Assembly: GCA_021399435.1 (NCBI GenBank)
Contig: JAJTUP010000008.1
Span: 992,001 to 1,056,000 of the forward strand
Origin: Diaporthe sp. PMI_573
Lineage: Eukaryota > Ascomycota > Sordariomycetes > Diaporthales > Diaporthaceae
DNA length: 64,000 bases
Reading direction: 5' to 3'
Below are positions 56,977-64,000 of the stretch, in pieces (position 1 is the first letter of the stretch; each line of letters opens with the position of its first letter). The position numbers were made by a program, and so were the translations under genes. The notes under the pieces are model-generated. The model worked only from the letters and a program-made list of their open reading frames with translations. It made no database searches and had not been told where the DNA came from.

Positions 56977-57920
56977 TCATGAGGACCCGTTCGCCTGCCT
57001 CGCCTTCATCTGCCTGGACAGCTCGTCGTGCTCCTCGATGTCCTCAGCCTCCCAGGGGTAGCAGATCCACTCGTCGCCGACGGTGCGGGCGGCCATGTAG
57101 CGGCCGGAGTCCATCATCTCGGCGGGGAGGGTTCCCTTCTTTTGCTTGTCCTTGTTCTGTAACCAGAGAGATTCCTAGTTAGTCCTTTGCTTCCGAGGTA
57201 TATATATATATATATACACACACATCATGGCGGGATGACTCACGTGCAGCACAAAGATGCTGAACTCGGTCTTGGCCTGCTCGCCCTCGAGGCCCAGCTT
57301 CTGCCTGGCGGCCTCGACGTCCTTCTCCAGCTCCTTGACGGCGTACTCGAGGGTTGTGCGGGTGTCGTCGACCTCGTCGACGATAAGGATCTTCTTGCCG
57401 ATGAGGTTCTTCATCTCGCCCAGGCTGGTCAGGTCGAGCCACTGGGTGCGGGTGACCTGCTTCCCGGGCTCCTCGACGACGCCGTCCCCCAGGGCCTCGT
57501 AGAGCGACAGGCCGATGGCCTGGATGGGGATGTTGGGGCTGCCCGTCTTCTTGAGGAAGGAGCGCAGGATGCGGGCGGGCACGTAGCCCCCGCCGCCGAT
57601 GGCGATCATCAGGTGGGGCTTGAAGTTGTCGAGGATGTGCGGGGCGGACTCCTGGCAGAGCTTGTGGACCTGGAAGGGGGAGGGGGGTCAGAAGTCAGAA
57701 ATGCGCATCTTGAGGGGGGGGGGTTGTGGTTGTGCGGGTGTGTGCCCGTGCTCGTGCACATGCTCGTGCTCGTGGGCGAAGGGGCCAATGCCTCGTTGGT
57801 GTTGGTGGTGATGGTGGTGGTGGTGGTGGTGGTGGTGGGGTGGTGTTGGGGTTGGGTACTGGATTAGGGAGCACACGATATACACACATCATTGTAGGTG
57901 ACGTAGAGCTTCTCGGCCAT
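56977..57920 (-). CDS. XPT1/HPT1: Hypoxanthine/xanthine phosphoribosyltransferase
   Basis: Three exons, 57920-57888, 57669-57244 and 57156-56977, give 212 residues. The product starts MAEKLYVTYNDVHKLCQESAPHILDNFKPHLMIAIGGGGYVPARILRSFL, matching yeast Hpt1-type enzymes. The PRPP-binding loop ILIVDEVDDTRTTLEYAVKELEKD is intact. The C-terminus carries KGTLPAEMMDSGRYMAARTVGDEWICYPWEAEDIEEH, with the Trp that stacks on the purine. The enzyme salvages hypoxanthine, xanthine or guanine into nucleotides in the cytosol; which base is preferred cannot be read from sequence alone. Intron 1 (218 nt) contains a long GGT-type repeat and a poly-G run, and intron 2 a TA/CA dinucleotide run. Both are unlike the compact introns elsewhere. 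Confidence 0.95.
57199..57224. repeat. (TA)n(CA)n dinucleotide run in phosphoribosyltransferase intron 2
   Basis: About nine TA units pass directly into four CA units inside the 87-nt second intron, close to the donor site at 57243. Confidence 0.85.
57797..57836. repeat. (GGT)n trinucleotide repeat in phosphoribosyltransferase intron 1
   Basis: About thirteen GGT-like triplets, with an ATGGT and a GTT interruption, lie inside intron 1. A separate poly-G run sits at 57713-57723 in the same intron. On the transcript strand these read as C-rich (ACC)n. Confidence 0.85.
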
Positions 57921-58997
57921 GTTGGGCGGTGGGTTGCTGCAGGTAGCGAGCCGTAGTCGAGTCGGGTGTATGCAGATTGTCTCGGCCGCGCGCAAGTGCA
58001 GGCGGAAGTACGTGCGGCGAATAAGCAAAGCGTGTGGTGGGTTGGTTGGTGGGTTGGGCGTGTGTAATACGCGGGGTATGTAAACCAGAGTTTCTGGACT
58101 GCAGTGAGGAGGGACAAGAGAGTACAAAAAGGAAACACAAGGTAAGAAAATAGGGACGGGAAAATCAAGAGTGCATCAAGTCCAGTTCTAAACCAAGCAA
58201 TAAAAAAAATTCCAAGGGTTCCATCCATCGCCTCGCTCGCTCTTGGGGAAAATTTGGCCTGGCGCCGGTCCAACCCAGCCCAGCCCAGTCATGCCGCCCA
58301 AGCCCGGCTGCTGGGTCTCGCACGCCTACCCCACGTGTGCTCTTGGGCTGTCCGTCATGCACGCAATGCAACACTCAGACTCGCGGGAGGAACCCCGCAG
58401 TCGAGCAGTCATGTTTGCCTGCTCTCGCGTGCCTACCGAGTACCTAAGCCTAGTACGGCAGCCATTGTCTCACCAGCCAGTCTTGCTACCTGCCTAGGTA
58501 CCTAAGTAGGAATTAGTCCAGAACAGTTGTTCTACGGCTGGCCACTGTCGAGGGGATCCGTGGGTCTATGCTTGATATATAGAACTTCAGTCAGCGCGTC
58601 CAACATGGTTCTCTAATGCGGAGACGGCCCATCGACGTGCTCCTCCGCCTCAGAAAGCAGAGCCACCTCTGACCAGACTTGACCGCCGCCGCCAGCGGCC
58701 TCTGTTCAAAACCCCACGCTCATCTGGCATGGCACCCTGAGGCGTGCTACTCGACTGCTCGGCTGCCAAAAAATCTTCGCCCTCGTACGCCTTTCGATCG
58801 GCGACTCTTGGGACCCTTGAAAGCCGCCTTTGGCCAGAGGTATCCACCAGCGACCCCACATACGCCCGGAGGCGGCCGCCCTCCGAACCGCATCGGAAGC
58901 CCCCAGCGAGTCGAGTCGTCGCTCTCGGAGCCGCATTCGCTAGAGTGGGCCGGGCGTCACGACTCACGCCCAGGTCGCACAGAGCTCGCCGTGGACG
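57921..58997. other. Divergent promoter region with TAGGTACCTA-type motifs
   Basis: About 1.1 kb between the phosphoribosyltransferase (minus) and the methyltransferase locus (plus). It contains cctaggtacctaagtagg at 58493-58510 and gagtacctaagcctagtac at 58438-58456, both built of the partly palindromic CCTAGGTACCTA word. The GC-rich part from 58650 shows overlapping frames on both strands but no domain. Confidence 0.55.
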
Positions 58998-59698
58998 ATG
59001 GACGCTGAGGACCAAGCCGGTGGTGTCCCGGAAAACCTCAAGTCCCGCCTCAGGGACTCGTACGACGCCACCGCAGAGGCCTACACTGCCTGGTCCTCCA
59101 AGGGCGCCGCCATCCGCCTCTCGTACCTAGACAGGCTCCTCGACCTGCTCTCCCCGTCTCACAGGGACATCCTCGAGGTCGGATGCGGCGCCGGGATCCC
59201 GACGACCGAGAGGCTGCTGGCCCGTCGTCCCCAGTTCCGCATCACCGCCAACGACCTGTCCTCGGCCCAGATCAGGTTGGGCATGAACGCCTGGATCAGG
59301 TCTGCGGTGGTGATGCGGAGCGGGTGACCTGGTTACAAGGTGACATGATCGGCCTCAATCTCCCAGTGGGCTCCTTTGACGTGGCCCTCGGCTTCTATTG
59401 CATCCAGCATCTGCCCCGGGACGATCAGGTTGTCATGATCCGCAAGGTCGTCGATTGGCTTAGGCCTGGGGGCTACATGCTCTTCAACTTTCCCGCTGAG
59501 GAGAATGAAAATGTGGTCATGACGGGCTGGATGGGTGAGAAAGGTTGGGTTTACCACAGCGGCTGGGACGCTGATAAGTATAGACAGATATTGAGAGAGG
59601 CAGGCCTAGAACTAGTCCTGGATGAGGTGAGAGAGGATAACGTCAAGGCAGAGTTTCTGTGGGTCATTGCCAAGAAACCTGATAGTGCAAAAACTTAG
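58998..59698 (+). pseudogene. SAM-dependent methyltransferase gene with a one-base frameshift
   Basis: The ATG at 58998 opens a class I methyltransferase. After YDATAEAYTAWSSKGAAIR comes motif I DILEVGCGAGIPTTERLLARRP and then ITANDLSSAQIRL. At about 59277-59282 (in ttgggcatgaac) the continuing homology, ERLDQV...AERVTWLQGDMIGLNLPVGSFDVALGFYCIQHLPRDDQVVMI, LRPGGYMLFNFPAEE and onward to the stop at 59696-59698, moves to another frame. The first frame stops at 59325-59327. No intron of workable size fits without deleting conserved sequence, so one base appears missing. Apart from that the gene is full length (about 233 codons) with good motifs. It is a recently broken gene or an assembly error. 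Substrate unknown; the resemblance is to UbiE/Methyltransf_25-type enzymes. Confidence 0.75.
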
Positions 59699-60486
59699 CT
59701 TCGTAGTCTTGACTTTCAACATATCCTCAAAATGGAGTCAGAAGTAGTCCCAAAGTACCTGACTAAAGTAGAGGAAAAGAGAATTTGCCCAAGTAGAATG
59801 GTTCAGCTCCCTTCCTTCAGCTTGTATACGTGATAAATGACGACATACTAAATCACATGTTCTCAGCCCTATGTAGTATACAATGCACATTGTGAACTCC
59901 AATACTACTCAAGTATGCAATGTCACACTCCATCTGCCAACTCCCATCGTGCTAGTCAACGGCAGTTCTCCTGTCGCAAGCCTTCACTGATACTAATTAC
60001 AAACCACACAAACATGTGATTCCAGAAAACAAAGGGCTGCACGAGTATCTCCTTAGTCGAGTCACATGTGGTTTCATCGCAATGGTGTGAGAACTTGCCA
60101 TCGGGCTTATGTGAGATGATGGATTCCAACAAGAGTTTCTATTATCAAGTGCAGGCTTGTTGCTTCGTGAGATGGATGTGCTTTTTATGAAGCAAGGCTT
60201 TGTTCTGCTTTGGTTCTAGTTCAAGTACAGCTACTGTGCTTGCCAACAGCATTCTCTTTGTCAAAGCATAGCCCGTCAGTCACTAGTGTATCAAGCACAA
60301 CCCACTAGAAGCCATTCAGGGTTTCGACCTCACTTCCTCTGTAATATGAAAAAGCAAAAAGGCTCTAAATTGCAGGCATCATGACCTCTTGGATGCTCAT
60401 AGACACTGTAGTCTAGCAGGATACAAGACCTACAGAGCACTTGAGTCTCTCGCCGCTCTCACATCAAAGACTTTAATGCGCTCGGC
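59699..60486. other. Intergenic region, about 0.8 kb
   Basis: AT-richer DNA with no supported coding; it holds the promoter side of the phosphatase gene. No repeats were noted. Confidence 0.5.
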
Positions 60487-61638
60487 ATGGCTTCTCCTGA
60501 CCGAATCTCACACTGGGCGTACTCCTACGATGCCACCTTTTCCGACCCAGTCTACTCCCAGCAGATCATAAGAGACCCCAGCTCCAGGCAAACCGTAGCA
60601 CTCCACCCGGATAACATACGACCTCTTGGCGGCTTCGCGGCAGCTCTGAGCATCGCCCCAAGCAGAAGCAGCAGCAGCAGCGAAAACAAGATCATCTACA
60701 TCTTCCGCCACGGGGACACGCCCCACAATGAGGACGCAGACACCTGGGGCAAGTCCGTCGCCTGGCGGTACCTGTCCGGGCTTCAGAAGAACTTCGACCC
60801 GCAGATTACGCAGACGGGTGTCGCCAATGCCACCTTGGCCAGCCAATACTTGAGCGGAATGATGCGCACCGAGTCGGCCCCGCGGCCAGTCACCATCTAC
60901 ACGTCGCCGCTGCGTCGGTGCATCGAGACTTCCATGCACATGATCAAACACGCCGGACTGGATCACCCGAATCCCGACGGTCGCTGGCCACCCTTGAAGT
61001 TGCTGGTCAAGGAAGGCCTGCGAGAGTGGATGGGATACGGCCACGGGCACAACTCAGACCGTCACGGCAGCAGGGCGGATATCCAGGCCCTGGTGGAGCA
61101 GCTGCAGGTCACGCTGGGTCTGAACATATCCTACCATCTAGACGTGCCTGAGCAAGAGAACCTCCATGACGAGACCTACACAGACGTGGACCAGCGTGTG
61201 TGCGGCGTACTGAACGACATCTTCGACGACGCCAGCTCAGGCCCTTACGTTATGCTGGTTTTGCACGGCCGCAGCAACAAGTCGTTCCTACGCGTCCTGG
61301 GCCACCAGCCCGCGCACGTTGACAACTTCGAGATGTCGAACTGCGCCATCCTCCCGTACCGCGTCACGAGGCGCTTGCTGGACGGCCGCGAGGCCGCTGC
61401 GAGGGCAGAGTACGAGGACGCTCAAAAGCACGTGGACCAGAACGAGGCCGAGGACGATAAGAGGAAGAGGGACTTGCAGGCCGTTCAGGAAGTCAGGACT
61501 TGGAATGCGGATCCGGCGTCGAGGCACCGGCTGGATAGTCTGTGGAACTTGTTGAATCTTCACGCAGGCAACGGTGATCCGGCTGTTGGCGAAGCCCTGG
61601 CCATGCTACGGGACGACCTGAACCAGCCACCAGTCTGA
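60487..61638 (+). CDS. Histidine phosphatase superfamily protein (phosphoglycerate mutase-like)
   Basis: A single exon of 383 residues. The catalytic motif IIYIFRHGDTPHNED places the phospho-accepting histidine at residue 75. The second arginine lies in YTSPLRRCIETS and the second histidine in VMLVLHGRSNK, completing the family's catalytic pocket. GLREWMGYGHGH contains the expected acid/base region. The C-terminal 90 residues (AARAEYEDAQKHVDQNEAEDDKRKRD and onward) form a charged helix beyond the core domain. There is no signal peptide. Fungal members dephosphorylate small metabolites or proteins; substrate is not predictable. The start ATG at 60487 lies in CGGCATGGC. An upstream frame from 60389 is a shadow. 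Confidence 0.88.
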   Translation: MASPDRISHWAYSYDATFSDPVYSQQIIRDPSSRQTVALHPDNIRPLGGFAAALSIAPSRSSSSSENKIIYIFRHGDTPHNEDADTWGKSVAWRYLSGLQKNFDPQITQTGVANATLASQYLSGMMRTESAPRPVTIYTSPLRRCIETSMHMIKHAGLDHPNPDGRWPPLKLLVKEGLREWMGYGHGHNSDRHGSRADIQALVEQLQVTLGLNISYHLDVPEQENLHDETYTDVDQRVCGVLNDIFDDASSGPYVMLVLHGRSNKSFLRVLGHQPAHVDNFEMSNCAILPYRVTRRLLDGREAAARAEYEDAQKHVDQNEAEDDKRKRDLQAVQEVRTWNADPASRHRLDSLWNLLNLHAGNGDPAVGEALAMLRDDLNQPPV

Positions 61639-62293
61639 GGAACATTTGGAGACTACATCATCCGGGAGTTTGGGCCATCATTATCATCTCCTACCCACAC
61701 AGTGGCCTATGGCTCAGAATCAGCGGCTCTGAAATTCCAGGTGTGCCAGGGGAAAAACAGCATTAGAAAGAAGACTGGACTCGCTGCCTGCAAAGTGAAC
61801 GGAGTGACAAAGAAAAGCAATGACTTACAGCATCACTCGGTACAGCAAATACACCTAATTGTTGACGTCAATCGAGTGACTCGTCAGTGGCTGCTATACA
61901 CTCTTGGTCAAGTAAATCATTGGCATCTGCAAACAACTCTACCTCGCCAGTTCGCGCCACTGGGTTTATGAACATGAGAAATGAACATCATCAAAATCAA
62001 GTTCTAAAATACCCTGAAAGAGACCTTACTCAGCTTTGATGTTTCAAGACTCCTGGCTCGACTGCCCATCTGCCTTTGCATATCTTGTTATATTCACGAC
62101 CACCACGGGTCCGATTCCACTCAAACTTTTAATACCTTCTTGGTATTGATTAAAAAATATCAGGCGAAACTACAGAACTCCATGCCTTTCAAACCGTGTC
62201 TCATGGTTTGGTACGTGTACCTATGCAGGAGGGATGGGTGCCCCAACTAGGCTGTACGCATGACGAGAAACGGGCAATATAGGTACCAAACCA
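61639..62293. other. Intergenic region
   Basis: 655 nt without a supported gene. The last 60 nt may be the diverged 5' part of the small Cys-rich relic that follows. Confidence 0.45.
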
Positions 62294-62464
62294 TGCAACG
62301 ACAAGAACAATTATTCAACCAAATGTGCCAATTATAAGGCAGATGTGAAATGGCGCCCACCCACACGCGCAATCACGATTACTGCAGTGACTGCCACCTC
62401 GAAGGTTAGGAGGATAATCCAGAACCTTGAGGCCTGGGCTTGCCTGAGCACTGGACGTAATCTT
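62294..62464 (+). pseudogene. Relic copy A of a small Cys-rich protein gene (3' part)
   Basis: Read in frame from 62294, the DNA encodes CNDKNNYSTKCANYKAD. After a one-base shift and a short deletion it encodes CEMAP...NHDYCSDCHLEG and a stop at 62406-62408. This parallels copy B (CPDPDNYSTSCPNFKPET, CEKSNHYYCTICKETG). DNA similarity continues past the stop through gcttgcctgagcactggacg, showing a shared duplication rather than protein convergence. No start codon or intact upstream exon can be recognised, so it is called a relic. Confidence 0.55.
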
Positions 62465-62876
62465 ATGTATATTTCGAGCAACCTGATGTCCTAACCTTGG
62501 GAGCCGTACATGCTCCACCTTCTGGAATAACACTGCGTACAAACTGCTCAACGAACAATAAGCAGCTCAGGAAACAAGCCTGCTTGAGGCCCTTTTCGAC
62601 GGGGTTATGCAGAAGGAGCTGTGGAAGAACGGTAGGAGCAGTCGTTGAAGAAGGAGCAGGGCATGTGCTGCTCCAGAGCTCATCCTCCGAGGGAACATAG
62701 ACTCCAGTCTTCAATTCCCTATTCCAAAACACCATCAAAATTACACCAAGAATGCTCATCTACCATCGCAGCTCTCTTAATTGCACAGCCGACGCACATC
62801 CGACACGATCAATATACCCTCTCGGCATCGTTCACAAAGCTTTACTCAACTACCAGTCTCCACCAGGAACTCCAGA

Positions 62877-63099
62877 ATGTGTTTCGCCGTTCGCAATAAG
62901 TACTTGTGCAAGACCTCGTGGTGCAGGAATTGGGCCCCACTCCATGATGCTGCTCCCGTCATCTTGGGTAGCATGCCCCGACCCAGACAACTATTCGACA
63001 AGCTGCCCCAACTTCAAGCCTGAGACCAGAGAACGCTGTGAGAAAAGCAATCACTATTACTGCACAATCTGCAAGGAAACGGGCTGCGTGGATAATTGA
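62877..63099 (+). pseudogene. Small Cys-rich protein gene, copy B, apparently frame-disrupted
   Basis: The ATG at 62877 opens MCFAVRNKYLCKTSWC. The same gene seems to continue in a different frame from about 62965 as VACPDPDNYSTSCPNFKPETRERCEKSNHYYCTICKETGCVDN, with stop at 63097-63099. Together this is the architecture of short ascomycete proteins that begin Met-Cys and have paired cysteines (MC...YxC...C...CPNF...C...YCxxC). No GT-AG intron of ordinary size restores the frame between the halves, so an indel or decay is likely. A 3' flank at 63100-63139 is shared with copy A. Function of the group is unknown; zinc binding is a guess from Cys spacing. Confidence 0.5.
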
Positions 63100-63139
63100 G
63101 TTCGAGGCACGAGCTTGTCTGGGCACTGGACGCATTCTT

Positions 63140-64000
63140 CTGTTTTGAGGGCAGGATCAGAGTGGAGCTGTGACTCCTTTCATCGGACAGCGTCGACTGG
63201 AAAGAGAAGATGTCCGATCACCAAGTTGGCGGTTGTCAAGAGACCTGACAAGGGACGTCTTTCGATGGTGTGTGGTTGGGAGGCATGAAAAACTCCGTCC
63301 TCGCCGATCAGTCACGGAGCTTCTGATGTCCTGTGAAGCCCTTGTGTTGAATCGGCATCCACATGATGTAATCATCGCATGGCCATATAATCTGGCAGGT
63401 GTCTCGAATACGTGATGGCCTAAAGCTGTGTCCATCAGTGGAGCAAATAAGAAATTGCCATGGAAAATAATGTCGTTGCATTTTGAATTTCATTGTATTG
63501 AAATATGACATAGAAGGTTCAGTGGCACCGTCAATTCACTGGCAAAACAGCTTGGTGTCTTCGATTCGTGAGCCATGGCTGTTACGCACACTCGGACGCT
63601 TTGGTGCAGATGGCGACCCGGCAACACTTACATCTAAGTTAAGATGGAAATACATCATAAGTTGGCAGAAGAAGCTCGAATTATCGCCACTACCTATAAA
63701 GGTTTTCGTACGGTATGAGTAAAGCCTGGTAAGCTATAGAGATAATCGGTGGCTGTCCCTGTGGCATCAAACCGTGGCACACTGGCTGATTTTGAAAGCA
63801 AGATCCTACCCCCGCATTCTCTTCCGGCGTCAAAAACTACCACCCGCAGATGTGGGCATTGCTCATCAGTTGTCATGATGGCGATGGATTCAGTCGTGTG
63901 TATCAGGGGGGCTTGGAGAACTGATCGAGTCCCTAAGGAAGGGGAAAATAGCAAAAAGAACACGCAATGAGCAAAGAGAGAACCATCTGTACCCCGCCTA
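63140..64000. other. Terminal intergenic stretch
   Basis: 861 nt with only short overlapping frames and no recognised domain or repeat. No further copy of the Cys-rich relic was found here by eye. Confidence 0.45.

Noticed and set aside
57187..57867. 226-codon plus-strand frame across the phosphoribosyltransferase
   Set aside because: Antisense shadow of a confidently identified gene, containing translated intron repeats (poly-Val).
1..64000. Transposon, CRISPR or viral insertions
   Set aside because: No reverse transcriptase, transposase, integrase, long terminal repeats, terminal inverted repeats, regular spacer arrays or viral replication genes were recognised in any frame.

Overview
The window is nuclear DNA from a filamentous ascomycete, most likely a Sordariomycete. 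The evidence is spliced genes with 50-110 nt GT-AG introns and CT-AC type branch points, CT-rich leaders before start codons, and fungus-specific families: a Pth11-like rhodopsin-fold protein, a CFEM protein, an AA11-type LPMO, an ENA-type cation ATPase and a DUF3669-type protein. Palindromic TAGGTACCTA-like intergenic motifs, common in this class, are also present. I rebuilt exon structures by hand from reading frame, splice sites and family conservation. I found no bacterial operons, CRISPR arrays, rRNA genes or convincing tRNA genes.

Left third (1-22.5 kb, gene-poor, mostly accessory). It opens with the 3' part of an SGNH/GDSL hydrolase (3-539), followed by a 4 kb gap. A seven-helix Pth11-like membrane protein (4525-5861) and a FAD-dependent monooxygenase (6025-7514, minus) then converge, 163 bp apart. 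Next come a secreted AA11-like LPMO with a C-terminal Cys module (11063-12732), a nine-exon Dal5-like MFS permease (14012-16363) and a secreted beta-helix (pectin-lyase-fold) protein (16804-17965, minus). Together these suggest polysaccharide attack and nutrient uptake. A small possible Cys-containing protein (19951-20220, minus) lies alone in a 4.6 kb gap.

Middle (22.5-38.7 kb). An ENA-type P-type ATPase (22589-25963) converges with a DHA1 drug/polyamine exporter (26492-28442, minus). A CFEM GPI-type protein (31307-32020) converges with a small Ser/Thr-rich GPI-type protein (32529-32945, minus). A homoserine-acetyltransferase-like alpha/beta hydrolase (34312-35536, minus) follows. The theme is membrane, ion and cell-surface functions.

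Right third (38.7-61.6 kb, denser, largely housekeeping). It holds a large LRR protein (38717-42382), a DOMON-less cytochrome b561-like protein whose signal peptide is split by an intron (43644-44666), and a coiled-coil hypothetical (45097-46431). DPM3 (47039-47429), a disordered 696-residue hypothetical (47936-50119, minus) and a mitochondrial oxidoreductase-like (OXLD1-type) protein (50877-51970) come next. They are followed by a DUF3669-type protein (53179-55313) with an in-frame open extension after its stop codon, xanthine/hypoxanthine phosphoribosyltransferase (56977-57920, minus), a methyltransferase gene broken by a one-base shift, and a histidine phosphatase (60487-61638).

The last 2.4 kb holds two diverged tandem copies of a small Cys-rich gene, both apparently frame-disrupted. 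No single spectacular new system is evident. The strongest unexplained signals are the stop-interrupted PP1-motif extension at 55311-55568, the tandem Cys-rich gene relics at 62.3-63.1 kb, the frameshifted methyltransferase, a GC-AG intron in the ATPase, and several introns whose retention would keep the frame open.
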